Shown: positions 30,074 to 39,827 of the stretch, one piece after another
How the letters are laid out: each line of letters begins with the position of its first letter
How positions within the stretch are numbered: position 1 is the stretch's first letter
NCBI GenBank assembly: GCA_024698685.1
Contig: JAILQZ010000094.1
Coordinates: 1-59,689 of the forward strand
DNA from: a bacterium
GTDB taxonomy: Bacteria; Actinomycetota; Coriobacteriia; Coriobacteriales; CADBOM01
Reading direction: 5' to 3'
DNA: 59,689 nucleotides
Translations under genes and position numbers: made by a program
Notes under the pieces: generated by a model
What the model was told of the DNA's origin: nothing
What the model saw: the letters and a program-made list of their open reading frames with translations, nothing else
Databases searched by the model: none

Positions 30074-31006
30074 ATGAAGCTACTCGTTATCAACAACAAA
30101 TGTTCGGGGCTCGGCGATTCGGACATCTACGATTTCATCAGGATAGCCACCCAAGAGGGCGACGACGTGGTGATCCGCAACCTCTCGCCCGAGCGTTCGA
30201 TAGCGGAGATGCTCGTCGACGCGCGCGAATTCGACCGCGTCGTGGCAGCTGGCGGCGACGGAACGGTGGCTTCTGTCTGCTACGAGCTGCGCTACACCGA
30301 TGTGCCGATCCTTATCTTCCCGGCGGGCACGGCGAACCTCCTCGCGATGAACCTCGCCGGCTCGAACAACCCGCGTGAGCTCGCGCGGCTGGTGCGCGAG
30401 GGGCAGACCGCGCGCTTCGACATCTGCGAGATCGAGTACGTCGACGCCGGTGGCGTGCAGCGCAAGCATGGATTCGGCGTTATCGCTGGTGCTGGATACG
30501 ATTCGAAGATCATGGAGTCGGCCAATCGCCTGAAGAAGAGCATCGGATCGTTGGCCTACTACCTCTCGTTCCTCACGAATTCGCCCGAAAAGCTCGACAT
30601 CGAGCTCGTCATAGATGGTGTCGAGCATCGCACCGAGGGCATGGCGGCGCTGCTCGTCAACTTCGCGCGCGTTGCACCGGACATCTCGATCATCCATGAG
30701 AACGACGCCCAGGACGGCCTCTTCGACATCGTGATACTCAAGCCCGACAAGGTCTGGAAGCTGGCGCCGACGGCAATAGCGGCGCTTCTGGACACGGGGG
30801 GCCAATTCCCGGAGCGCGGCGAGGCGATCGACATCTTCAGCGGTCGCGAGGTCTGCGTGCGCACCGATCCGCCGATGCGCATCCAGTTCGATGGAGAGGT
30901 GCTGGAGGCCACGACGCCCTTCGTGGCGCGCGTGCTGCCGCGCTCGTTCAGGGCCATCATCAGCGATGAGGAGGCAGAGCACCTCAGGGGCATCGGCAGG
31001 CTCTAG
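30074..31006 (+). CDS. Diacylglycerol/lipid kinase family protein
   Basis: VVAAGGDGTVASVCYEL, IFPAGTANLLAMNL motifs of the DAGK catalytic domain. Confidence 0.9.
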   Translation: MKLLVINNKCSGLGDSDIYDFIRIATQEGDDVVIRNLSPERSIAEMLVDAREFDRVVAAGGDGTVASVCYELRYTDVPILIFPAGTANLLAMNLAGSNNPRELARLVREGQTARFDICEIEYVDAGGVQRKHGFGVIAGAGYDSKIMESANRLKKSIGSLAYYLSFLTNSPEKLDIELVIDGVEHRTEGMAALLVNFARVAPDISIIHENDAQDGLFDIVILKPDKVWKLAPTAIAALLDTGGQFPERGEAIDIFSGREVCVRTDPPMRIQFDGEVLEATTPFVARVLPRSFRAIISDEEAEHLRGIGRL

Positions 31007-31482
31007 CAGGTAAGATCGGCGAGCTTGCAGCCCAGCATCTCCACGAGCGCATCGAGGCTCAGCTCGATCTGCTTGCCTATCCTGCCGGCGGAAACCACTA
31101 TCGCGTCGTAGAGGATCGCGGTCTCATCGACCGTCGTGACGAACTGCTTCCTCATCCCGATCGGCGAGCAGCCTCCGTGGATGTAGCCGGTCAGAGGCAG
31201 CAGCTCCTTCGACTTGATCATCTCGATCGACTTCTCCCCCACTGCCGAGGCGGCCTTCTTGAGGTCGAGCGTCGAGCAGCCGGGGATGACGAAGACGTAG
31301 TGCTCGCCCGATTTCCCCACGGTGACGAGCGTCTTGAAGAGGCGCTCCGGCTCGACTCCGAGGATCTCCGCGACCTCGGTGGCGGGAAGCGCCTCCTCGG
31401 TCTCGTACGCATGGAAGACGTAGTCGAGCCCTGCGGCATCGAGCAGCCTCATCGCGTTCGTCTTGTCCTCTTGCCTCGCCAT
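31003..31482 (-). CDS. YbaK/EbsC-family Cys-tRNA(Pro) deacylase
   Basis: MARQEDKTNAMRLLDAAGLDYVFHAYET...ERLFKTLVTVGKSGEHYVFVIPG...GYIHGGCSPIGMRKQF. Confidence 0.9.
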   Translation of the reverse strand: MARQEDKTNAMRLLDAAGLDYVFHAYETEEALPATEVAEILGVEPERLFKTLVTVGKSGEHYVFVIPGCSTLDLKKAASAVGEKSIEMIKSKELLPLTGYIHGGCSPIGMRKQFVTTVDETAILYDAIVVSAGRIGKQIELSLDALVEMLGCKLADLTC

Positions 31483-31511
31483 GTTCCCCCGCGAAGTCCA
31501 GCCAAAAAGAG

Positions 31512-31538
31512 AACGGCGCTTCTTCAGGAGGCGCCGTT
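31512..31538 (-). terminator. Terminator of tRNA-Gly transcript
   Basis: Minus strand AACGGCGCCTCCTGAAGAAGCGCCGTTCTCTTTTT. Confidence 0.75.
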
Positions 31539-31546
31539 GAATTCGA

Positions 31547-31622
31547 TGGAGCGGACAACGGGACTCGAACCCGCGACCCCAACCTTGGCAAGGTTGTGCT
31601 CTACCAACTGAGCCATGTCCGC
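31547..31622 (-). tRNA. tRNA-Gly (anticodon GCC)
   Basis: Acceptor GCGGACA/TGTCCGC, anticodon loop TTGCCAA, GGTTCGAGTCC T-arm, encoded CCA. Confidence 0.96.
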
Positions 31623-31845
31623 TTAATGCAAATAGCATTCTAAGAGTAAATCGGAGGTCTTGCAAGTCAAAAACCGCTTATGGCTCGTGGAGTGCATTCG
31701 GGACGGTCGACGGCGTATCGAGAAGCGCCTGCTCCCCGCCATCTCATAGGAAACGCCGTTTATGGTTTTCAGAGAAACTCTTTTGACTTTTGCTTGCAGT
31801 CCTGTAAACTAGTTCCTTGCGCGATGGTTTGCCAAGGCGCTACGT

Positions 31846-31920
<75 letters not shown>

Positions 31921-31930
31921 CGAATTCGAG

Positions 31931-31962
31931 AGGTCGCTGGATATGCTTCCAGCGACCTTTTT
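31931..31962 (+). terminator. Terminator of tRNA-Val transcript
   Basis: AGGTCGCTGGATATGCTTCCAGCGACCTTTTTC. Confidence 0.85.
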
Positions 31963-32059
31963 CAATTGACGCGCACATGCGCAAGCGCCGATGCCTCCCA
32001 TTGAATGCGAAGGAGCCGCCCAAGGGCGACTCCCATTCGCGTCGATATGCGATTTCGGT

Positions 32060-32470
32060 TTAGAGGATCGAGTTTCCAGCCTCAGGACCGGGGGCCACGT
32101 TGTAGATCTCCTCGACATCGATGAAGCAGGCGCCCTTCGACTTGAGCGGTGCGCCCATCTGGGCCGCGATCTGGTCGACCATCTTGGCGACCTCCTCGAA
32201 ACGCTCGCCCTCGTTCTCATAGACTGCGGTTCCCTTGATCTGGTAGCCCTCGTTCCCACTCCAAACGGTAACCGTAGCCTTCGGGTTGGCCATCAGGTTC
32301 GCCAGCGTCTTCTTGAAGAACTGGTCGGAGATGACGATGACATCGTCGCCTGCAACCGCCTTCATTCCTACCGGCACCGCATTCGGCATGCCGTCGGCAT
32401 CGCAGGTAGCGAGGATAGCGGTGGGCACGCTGTTGATGAGATCGATGACATTCTGCGGCATCTTAGCCAT
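32060..32470 (-). CDS. Pyridoxamine 5'-phosphate oxidase-like FMN-binding protein
   Basis: PTAILATCDADGMPNAVPVG...VIVISDQFFKKTLANLMANPKATVTVW. Confidence 0.85.
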   Translation of the reverse strand: MAKMPQNVIDLINSVPTAILATCDADGMPNAVPVGMKAVAGDDVIVISDQFFKKTLANLMANPKATVTVWSGNEGYQIKGTAVYENEGERFEEVAKMVDQIAAQMGAPLKSKGACFIDVEEIYNVAPGPEAGNSIL

Positions 32471-32536
32471 GTTGTTCCTCCATTCGTCGGAAAAGCGTTC
32501 TACAGATGATAGCACTGCATTTGCAGGTTTTTCGCA

Positions 32537-33577
32537 TCAAAGCAGCGGGTGTTCCACACCTGCCTCGCGAAGGATCTGGGCCATTCCGACCCTATACTCC
32601 GGGCAGATGCTGGCCTCGTACTCCGCATAGCCTTTCTGTCCCAAAGCCTCGACGACCAGCGGCTTGGCAACGCGCTCGAGCACCGGATCGACATAGAAGC
32701 CGTAGTCGAACTTGCGGAACCTCTTGACCAGCTCAACGTAGTCGCTGAGCTTCTCGCGCAGAAACTCCTCGTCGCCGCGCTCGGATGCAGCAACCAGCTC
32801 ATCCTCGATCGGATAGAGCTGCTGCCAGATCTGAACGCGTCTGGCCGTGAGGGTGCGCGCCTCGAATGCGCGATTCTTCTCAACCTCGAGCTTCTTGTTC
32901 TCATCGACGATCCGATAGTATTCCTTGCGGCCGACGAACTTCATCTCCGAGGCAAGCTCATGCGCACCCTTGAGCGCCATGTAGTTCGCATAGGGCACCT
33001 CGAGGTCGCAGATCACCTCGAACCTCTCGGTTTCGAATGTGCCCGGATATCGTCTGAACAGGATGCTCGGCTGCTTGAAGAGCTTGCCGAACAGCTTGAG
33101 CATATCGGGCGGGAAGCAGAGCTTGGCGTCGTTGAAGCTCGCGCGCCTCGCAGGGAAGAAGAGCGACTTCGAGAGGCTCCTGCTCGTCTTTCCATACGCA
33201 TAGACCACCTTGCGGCCCGCAGGCTCGAGGATCTTGATCGTAACCGCGATGCCCGGCTTCTCGAATCTGAACGGACTGAGCATGTTGATGTAGGTGCTGT
33301 GCGAATTCACGAAGCGAGCAATCGGGAAGCCATCGATCTCGGTTTCCTCGATCTCGCGGTTCTCGAGCGCCTCCAGCGCCGGCTTGGCGCGCTCGTAATC
33401 TGCACGCAGCATCGCAACCGTAGCCTCGCCCTCTGCGCCTTTGAAGCCCTTGAAGCCCTTCTTCTCGCGCCATGCGAGCCTATCGACGATGCAGTACTGC
33501 ACGCCCACCTCGCTGCAGACGCGATCGAGCTCGATCAGGAGATTCAGCAGTGCGGTCTGGTAGTTCTTAAGCGCCAT
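32537..33577 (-). CDS. Degenerate LicD-like protein
   Basis: MALKNYQTALLNLLIELDRVCSEVGVQYCIVDRLAW... mimics a LicD N-terminus; the metal-binding D-x-D segment is not evident; start overlaps the 3' end of the upstream LicD gene. Confidence 0.55.
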   Translation of the reverse strand: MALKNYQTALLNLLIELDRVCSEVGVQYCIVDRLAWREKKGFKGFKGAEGEATVAMLRADYERAKPALEALENREIEETEIDGFPIARFVNSHSTYINMLSPFRFEKPGIAVTIKILEPAGRKVVYAYGKTSRSLSKSLFFPARRASFNDAKLCFPPDMLKLFGKLFKQPSILFRRYPGTFETERFEVICDLEVPYANYMALKGAHELASEMKFVGRKEYYRIVDENKKLEVEKNRAFEARTLTARRVQIWQQLYPIEDELVAASERGDEEFLREKLSDYVELVKRFRKFDYGFYVDPVLERVAKPLVVEALGQKGYAEYEASICPEYRVGMAQILREAGVEHPLL

Positions 33578-35234
33578 GCTGCACCTCCATCTTGTCCTGG
33601 ACATTGAGCAAGACCATGCAGTTGGTGGTCTTCGTCAGCGCCTCCTCGCGCATCGCGCGCGCCTCGTCGGAGCGCCCGAACTTCTCGAGAAGATCCGCAT
33701 AGTATGCGAGATATTCGCCGTTTTCCCTGCAATACTCGAGGTCAGCGGAGAAATCGTCGAGCGCTGACTCGCCCTCCTCGTTAGCAGCGAGCCAGATTCG
33801 CCCGATACGAGCCTCGTAGGCTGAGGGGCAGATCTCCGCCACGCGATCGAAGTGCCCGCGCGCTGCGGCCACGTTTCCCTTATCCATCTCCAGATGCATC
33901 TCGCTGATCTCGCTCAGCAGCTCCTCGAGCTTCGTGTAGCGGGGATCCGCAGCAAGGCTTTCCGCGTCCTTCGAGTAATCGTTGGTCATCCTGACGATCT
34001 GCGCGGCTTCCCAGTAATCCTTGCGCACCAGCAACTGCGCCCAGAGCGCTGCAAGCAGCCACTCGTTCTCAATCGGAATGGCCACGCGCCAATACCTGTA
34101 GCGCTCGCTGCGCTGCGTGCTCCTGAACTTCGCGAAGATGTCGAAGACCTTCTCGGCAATCTCCAGATCGCCTTCGAGCAGCCTATCCACCACGGTGTCG
34201 AGGTCGACACCGGCGGTCTGCGCGTCATCTCTTACGCTTGCAAGGCTGAAAAGCCCCTTCATCGCATATACATCCGGAGAATACTTGTAGCGGATGAATG
34301 CGTCCTCCATCTGAGCGTCCTTGTATGCCTTCAGGCTCTCGAGCGCTTTCTCCTGCGGATAGGCGATCCACGTCTGATCGACGAAGACTTTTGCAGGCAG
34401 ATGCAGAGCTGCGCTGTAGGGGACGAATTTGGCATCCTCGGTGGGCTTGTAGCGCCAGCTGTCCCCATAGTCGCCACGAAGAATCTCCAGATAGCCCGTG
34501 AATACCGGCAGCATGTGTCCGTTGACGGGCATCCTCACCGTAGACTCGACCCACTCGCGCCTGCGGATCTCGTAGCAGAGGTATGTACCGGCAGAGGCGA
34601 TGAAATACCAGTCGGCATCGTCGATGTTGTGCGCGTCGGCTCTCGCCTTCGCCCACGCCACCGCCTCCTTGTGGCCGAGCAGCCGCTCCTGCTCCTTGAA
34701 CTCCCGATAGCGCTCTATGAACAGCTCCGGACGATGGCCATGCCTGCGGCCGAGCTCGCAGATTCCCTCGTCGTAGACGTCGTAGTCGACAATTGCCTCT
34801 AGCTGCTCGCCGGGATCGTTGGGCAGCGGTCTCAGTAGGAAGATATCGATGAAGACGCCGATGACCTCATCCTCCCAGCCGAGATGGGCGAACATGGTCG
34901 CCTGCTTGGTATCGAGGATCCTTCCGAAACCGGTCTGATAGTTCTCGAGGGTCTCGTAGCTTGCGAGCACCAGTCCATCTGGAAGCATGCCGGCTTTAGA
35001 CAGTTCGACGAGCTTGGCGTACTGGTCAAGATGCATCGTGATATCGACATCGTTGTCCCAGGGGATGTATCCGCGATGCCTCACCGCACCGATCATCGAG
35101 CCGAAATCAAGCGAGTACTCGATTCCATTCTCGGTGAGAAACTCGTCCAAGCGCAGAAGTAGCTCGAACTGCGCCTCCTGCCAGTCATCCTTGTTGAAGG
35201 AATCCAAGCACCTAACCATACAATCGACCGCCAT
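33567..35234 (-). CDS. LicD family phosphotransferase with long C-terminal helical/TPR-like extension (start uncertain)
   Basis: LLRLDEFLTENGIEYSLDFGSMIGAVRHRGYIPWDNDVDITMHLDQY is the LicD signature. Confidence 0.85.
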   Translation of the reverse strand: MAVDCMVRCLDSFNKDDWQEAQFELLLRLDEFLTENGIEYSLDFGSMIGAVRHRGYIPWDNDVDITMHLDQYAKLVELSKAGMLPDGLVLASYETLENYQTGFGRILDTKQATMFAHLGWEDEVIGVFIDIFLLRPLPNDPGEQLEAIVDYDVYDEGICELGRRHGHRPELFIERYREFKEQERLLGHKEAVAWAKARADAHNIDDADWYFIASAGTYLCYEIRRREWVESTVRMPVNGHMLPVFTGYLEILRGDYGDSWRYKPTEDAKFVPYSAALHLPAKVFVDQTWIAYPQEKALESLKAYKDAQMEDAFIRYKYSPDVYAMKGLFSLASVRDDAQTAGVDLDTVVDRLLEGDLEIAEKVFDIFAKFRSTQRSERYRYWRVAIPIENEWLLAALWAQLLVRKDYWEAAQIVRMTNDYSKDAESLAADPRYTKLEELLSEISEMHLEMDKGNVAAARGHFDRVAEICPSAYEARIGRIWLAANEEGESALDDFSADLEYCRENGEYLAYYADLLEKFGRSDEARAMREEALTKTTNCMVLLNVQDKMEVQHGA

Positions 35235-35337
35235 CTCAAATGCGCTCTGCAGGATACGAACTGCTATCATACCGAAAGCAGGGCCTGCATGCGGCGCCAC
35301 CGCCATGCGCACGGCCGAGAATCGATGCGGGTGCGCT

Positions 35338-36531
35338 ATGGAAGCAGATGCCATGAACAACACCATCGGCGCGGACAGGGCAGCAGAGTCCGGAGGCTCT
35401 CGAACGGCCGAAATCGCCGCATCCGATACGGATATTCTAAGCAATCCTTTCAGCTTGATGAAGGATTCCTCAAGCAAAAGGGTCGCCTTCTTCGACAACG
35501 CGAAGGGCCTGCTAATCCTGCTCGTAGTAATGGGGCATTTGCTTACCTATATGCCCAGTAACTCTTCTATGCTGATGAGCACCGCGGCAATCTGGATCTA
35601 CACCTTCCACATGCCGCTGTTCCTGTTCATCGGGGGCATCTTCGCGTCGAAATCCTATAGCGAGGAGAACGAGTACCGCGGGGAGAACTTCCTCTTCTAC
35701 ATGGCGCTATGCCTGATCTTCGCCCTCCTCTCGCTGGCCGCCAAGGTGGCGATGGGTGGCGAGCTGGAATTCAACTTCTTCAACCAGGCCAATTCGCCTT
35801 GGTACCTTTGGGTCATGGCGGTCTACGTGCTGATGGTTCCGCTCTTCGCGCGCATCAAGCCCGGCGTTATTCTGCCTATCCTGGTGGCGCTCGCGCTCTG
35901 CAGCGGCTTTTGGCTCGACTCCGGCAACCGCACGCTCTTCGCATGCGCCAAGCTGATCGTCTACTGCCCGATCTTCGCAGCCGGGTGCTACATCGGCTTG
36001 CCGCGAGCCTTGCGCATCCAGGAGCGCATCCTCTCCTCCAACAAGGTTTGGATCGTTCGGATCGTGGCCCTCGCGGTGCTCGTCGCGTGGTTCGCTTTCC
36101 TCTACGAGCTCGGACCGGATAGGGCGATCGTCTTCAAGCAGATGTCCACTGGCTGGAACGAATTCGACATCATGGCCGAGAGGTTGGGCGGCTCGGCCTG
36201 GCTCTTCATCGCGATGCGGCTTGGATTCTACGCCTGGTCTGCGTTGATCGGCATCGCCTTCATGCTTATGGCCCCGAAGCGCAAGTGCTTCCTCACCCGC
36301 TGGGGAGAGCACAGCCTGCAGATCTACATCCTGCACATCATCGTCATCAACGTCATGAGCCACTTCGGGTTCTTCGAGTACCTGCTGGGACTTTCGCATT
36401 GGATGATCTTCTATCCATTCGTGCTGGCGGTGATCCTCACCGCGCTGATCGGAGCGCCGAGGTTCTTGCAGACGTGGGCCAACGCGCTCAAGCGCCTCTG
36501 CAAGAAGGCCGTACGCCCGTCAGCCCCATAG
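35338..36531 (+). CDS. Acyltransferase family 3 membrane protein
   Basis: RVAFFDNAKGLLILLVVMGHLL...YTFHMPLFLFIGGIFA; about ten hydrophobic segments. Confidence 0.88.
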   Translation: MEADAMNNTIGADRAAESGGSRTAEIAASDTDILSNPFSLMKDSSSKRVAFFDNAKGLLILLVVMGHLLTYMPSNSSMLMSTAAIWIYTFHMPLFLFIGGIFASKSYSEENEYRGENFLFYMALCLIFALLSLAAKVAMGGELEFNFFNQANSPWYLWVMAVYVLMVPLFARIKPGVILPILVALALCSGFWLDSGNRTLFACAKLIVYCPIFAAGCYIGLPRALRIQERILSSNKVWIVRIVALAVLVAWFAFLYELGPDRAIVFKQMSTGWNEFDIMAERLGGSAWLFIAMRLGFYAWSALIGIAFMLMAPKRKCFLTRWGEHSLQIYILHIIVINVMSHFGFFEYLLGLSHWMIFYPFVLAVILTALIGAPRFLQTWANALKRLCKKAVRPSAP

Positions 36532-36621
36532 TTGCAGGGCAGATGCCATTTGCCCCGTCGGCAAGCACACGCTGAAATCTATGGCGCAATGCGCGCTTTA
36601 TCTGTTACAATGTGTTTTCGC

Positions 36622-36695
36622 GGCGACGTGGCCAAGAGGTAAGGCAGAGGCCTGCAAAGCCTTTACCCCCGGTTCGAATCCGGGCGTCGCCTCCA
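36622..36695 (+). tRNA. tRNA-Cys (anticodon GCA)
   Basis: Acceptor GGCGACG/CGTCGCC, anticodon loop CTGCAAA, GGTTCGAATCC, encoded CCA. Confidence 0.96.
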
Positions 36696-36705
36696 TAGAC
36701 TTCCC

Positions 36706-36733
36706 AACGGCTGGAATCCCCAGCCGTTTTTCA
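36706..36733 (+). terminator. Terminator of tRNA-Cys transcript
   Basis: AACGGCTGGAATCCCCAGCCGTTTTTC. Confidence 0.85.
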
Positions 36734-36817
36734 TTGGTCCGAAGGGCGATGGGAGCGAGGCGGCGCGTCGATCGCTTTCCCACCCTGAGCTGGGCAAGCA
36801 TCTCTGGGGAAACGAAA

Positions 36818-36840
36818 ACGGCGGTCGCTCGGACCGCCGT
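36818..36840 (-). terminator. Terminator of tRNA-Leu transcript
   Basis: Minus strand ACGGCGGTCCGAGCGACCGCCGTTTTCGTTT. Confidence 0.8.
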
Positions 36841-36850
36841 GATTCTCAAG

Positions 36851-36936
36851 TGGTGTCGGTGGAGGGATTTGAACCCTCACGTCCGTTCGGACACTAGCCC
36901 CTCAAGCTAGCGCGTCTGCCGTTCCGCCACACCGAC
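36851..36936 (-). tRNA. tRNA-Leu (anticodon GAG)
   Basis: Acceptor GTCGGTG/CACCGAC, anticodon loop TTGAGGG, long variable arm, GGTTCAAATCC, encoded CCA. Confidence 0.95.
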
Positions 36937-36950
36937 ATATGTTCCCGCAA

Positions 36951-37187
36951 CTAGTGCGGGTAGATGATCATCATCACCAGAATGGTGACGATGAATATTA
37001 TAGCCAGAATAACCGTGATTCGATCGAGATTTTTCTCGACGATCGCGGTGCCCATAGTCTGATTGATGGTGCTGGCGAGCATCTCGCTGACGCCGGTGCC
37101 CTTGCCGGAATGGAGCATGACCATGATCACGAGACCGATTCCGGAGATCAACCATAGAGCGATGACTATCCAAAGCAAAACTGCCAA
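36951..37187 (-). CDS. secG: Preprotein translocase subunit SecG
   Basis: Two TM helices, MVMLHSGKGTGVSEMLAST; downstream of glycolytic genes. Confidence 0.85.
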   Translation of the reverse strand: MAVLLWIVIALWLISGIGLVIMVMLHSGKGTGVSEMLASTINQTMGTAIVEKNLDRITVILAIIFIVTILVMMIIYPH

Positions 37188-37356
37188 AGCAAACTCCTAA
37201 ATTGCATCCTTACGACGTTTCATCGTCGCGGAAATCCGATTATAGTGTCTTGCCCCAACCGCTTCAAGCATTTGATTCCCTTTGTGGGATGAAAACCCGT
37301 AATCGGCAAAAAGCGGACGAGGGCGCGGCTCGACCGGCGTGGCAAGTCGACGGCTC

Positions 37357-38922
37357 CTAGCGGGCCAGCAGGCTCCTTCCCGTCCACAGCTCGGGAATCT
37401 CGACGCCTGCGAGATCGAAGAAGGTTGGCGCGATGTCCGCCAAGCGGCCATCTCCATCGACGAAGGCGAGCTTGCCACTGTTCTCGCCGCTCTCATCGAT
37501 TGCGATCAGCGGCACCGGCGAGAGCGAATGCGCGGTCATCGGAGAGCCTTCCTCGGTCAGCATGACGTCGGCATTGCCGTGGTCGGCGGTTATCAGGCAG
37601 ACGCCCTTCTTGTCCTTGATCGTCTTGACGAGCCTGGCGACGCACGCATCTACCGCCTCGACGGCGGTCTTGGCCGCGGGAATCGAGCCGGTGTGCCCTA
37701 CCATGTCGCAGTTGGCGAAGTTGACGATGTAGAACTGCGCGCGCTCGCCGAGGATGGCGTCGACCAGCGCATCGCAAACCTCATAGGCGCTCATCTCAGG
37801 CTGAAGGTCGTAGGTCGCGACCTTAGGACTCGGAATGAGGATGCGTTCCTCCCCCTCCTTCGGCGCCTCGACGCCGCCGTTGAGGAAGAATGTGACATGC
37901 GCGTACTTCTCGGTCTCGGCGATGTGCAACTGCTTGAGGCCCATCGCGGAGATCGCGTCTGCCATCACCATCTCGGGGAACTCCTTCGGGAAGGCGATCG
38001 GCAGCCCGAACGAAGCGTCGTACTCGGTCATGCAGACATAGTCGACCTCGGGCGAGAGCACCTTATCGAAGCCGTCGAATCCAGGCTGCGTGAATGCGCG
38101 AGTGAGCTCGCGCGCTCTGTCGGGGCGGAAGTTGAAGAAGATGATGCCGTCGCCGTCGCGCACGCCCGCGTCGCAAAACGCCACGGGAACGATGAACTCG
38201 TCGGTCACGCCCTCGGCATAGCTCGCCTCGACGGCGGCCTTCGGCGAAAGCTCGGTGATGTAGCCCTTTGAGGCCTCGTCGGGGATGACGATGGTATCCC
38301 AGTGGCGCTTGACCCTCTCCCAGCGATTGTCGCGGTCCATGCCGTAGTAGCGACCGCCTAACGAGGCGATGATCGCATCGGCACCGAACTCCTCGCGAAT
38401 GCCGGCGAGATGCTCCTCGAGCTCCTCGACGTAGCCAGCACCACTCGTGGGCGAGACGTCGCGGCCGTCCATGAAGGCGTGGACATGCACGCTGGAGACT
38501 CCGCGACCGCAGGCCATGTCGACGAGCGCCTCAAGATGCTCGAGCTCGCTGTGGACTCCTCCGTCGGAGAGCAAGCCCATGAAATGCAGCGTCTTTCCGC
38601 GCTCCTTCACCGCATCCATGATCTTGACCAGCACCTCGTTGGAGAGGATCGAACCGTCGGCTATTGCGTTGTTGATGCGGGAGAGGTCCTGGTAGATGAT
38701 GCGCCCCGAGCCGATGTTGAGATGCCCTACCTCGGAGTTGCCCATCTGGCCCGCAGGCAGGCCGACGTTCTCGCCGCACGCCTCGATGAGGCGCACCGGG
38801 TAGTCCTTGCCCGAGAGCAGATAGTCCAGATGCGGCTTGTCAGCCAGGCTGATCGCGTTGCCCGGGCCGCTCTCCGCGATTCCGAATCCGTCCATGATCA
38901 CCAAAAGTGCCGGTGTCTTCAA
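37357..38922 (-). CDS. gpmI: 2,3-bisphosphoglycerate-independent phosphoglycerate mutase (TTG start)
   Basis: LKTPALLVIMDGFGIAESGPGNAISLADKPHLDYLL...; TTG preceded by AGGAGG; the 715-aa ORF in the track is an upstream extension. Confidence 0.93.
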   Translation of the reverse strand: MKTPALLVIMDGFGIAESGPGNAISLADKPHLDYLLSGKDYPVRLIEACGENVGLPAGQMGNSEVGHLNIGSGRIIYQDLSRINNAIADGSILSNEVLVKIMDAVKERGKTLHFMGLLSDGGVHSELEHLEALVDMACGRGVSSVHVHAFMDGRDVSPTSGAGYVEELEEHLAGIREEFGADAIIASLGGRYYGMDRDNRWERVKRHWDTIVIPDEASKGYITELSPKAAVEASYAEGVTDEFIVPVAFCDAGVRDGDGIIFFNFRPDRARELTRAFTQPGFDGFDKVLSPEVDYVCMTEYDASFGLPIAFPKEFPEMVMADAISAMGLKQLHIAETEKYAHVTFFLNGGVEAPKEGEERILIPSPKVATYDLQPEMSAYEVCDALVDAILGERAQFYIVNFANCDMVGHTGSIPAAKTAVEAVDACVARLVKTIKDKKGVCLITADHGNADVMLTEEGSPMTAHSLSPVPLIAIDESGENSGKLAFVDGDGRLADIAPTFFDLAGVEIPELWTGRSLLAR

Positions 38923-38993
38923 TGTTGGTGCCTCCTTGAAAACTTTCAAAACCAATGCATCGGGGGCGCTTCTTGGTGCACGCCCCCGATTGT

Positions 38994-39785
38994 CTACCTC
39001 TTCATGAGCTCCTTTGCCGACTTGACTATGTCGTGGAAGTCCTCTGCGTCGAGCGAGGCCCCTCCGATGAGCCCCCCGTCGACGTTTTCCAACGGCAGGA
39101 TCTGATGTGCGTTGGCCGGCTTGAGCGAGCCGCCATAGAGAATCCTTACAGCCTCCGCGACTTCGCTGCCGAACATCTCGCGCACGAGGCCCCTGATGGC
39201 CGCGCAGATCGCGTCGATCTTCTCCGGGATGGGCACCTCGCCGGTGCCGATCGCCCAGATCGGCTCGTAGGCGATGATCGACTTCGCGACGTCGGTGGCG
39301 GAAAGGCCCTCGAGCGCAGTGCGAATCTGCCCCGAGACGAACTCGACGGTTCCGCCGGCCTTGTTGACCTCGAGGCTCTCGCCGCAGCAGATGATCGGGA
39401 TGATGCCGTGTTCCAGCAGCAGCTTGACCTTGCGCGCGACCAGCTCGTCGCTCTCGCCGTTGTGCTGGCGGCACTCGGAGTGGCCTACGATGCAGTAGCT
39501 GCACTCGAGATCCTTGAGCATCTCGACGCTGACTTGCCCTGTAGCGGCGGCGATGCCCTCGGGCATCTCCTCGTAGACGTTCTGCGCGCCGAGCTGGATG
39601 TCGGAGCGGTCGAAGCTGAAGACGTTGGCCACGCCTTTGATGTAGGTGAACGGCGGGCAGAGGATGATGTCGATGTCAGGATATTTCTTGTCGCAGCAAT
39701 CGGAGATGCGCTGGGCGAGCCGCACGGAGCTGGCCCATGTGCAGTTCATCTTCCAATTGCCCGCTATGACGGCTTTGCGGCCCAT
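38994..39785 (-). CDS. tpiA: Triosephosphate isomerase
   Basis: MGRKAVIAGNWKMN, CIVGHSECR, AYEPIWAIGTG, ILYGGSLKPAN. Confidence 0.97.
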   Translation of the reverse strand: MGRKAVIAGNWKMNCTWASSVRLAQRISDCCDKKYPDIDIILCPPFTYIKGVANVFSFDRSDIQLGAQNVYEEMPEGIAAATGQVSVEMLKDLECSYCIVGHSECRQHNGESDELVARKVKLLLEHGIIPIICCGESLEVNKAGGTVEFVSGQIRTALEGLSATDVAKSIIAYEPIWAIGTGEVPIPEKIDAICAAIRGLVREMFGSEVAEAVRILYGGSLKPANAHQILPLENVDGGLIGGASLDAEDFHDIVKSAKELMKR

Positions 39786-39827
39786 TCCCTACCCCCTCGT
39801 GCTAGCCCGAGACCAGACTCCGGCCAA

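Noticed and set aside
37357-39504. 715-aa apparent fusion of an N-terminal segment to phosphoglycerate mutase
   Set aside because: The N-terminal ~190 aa is an out-of-frame reading of tpiA; true start is the TTG at 38922.
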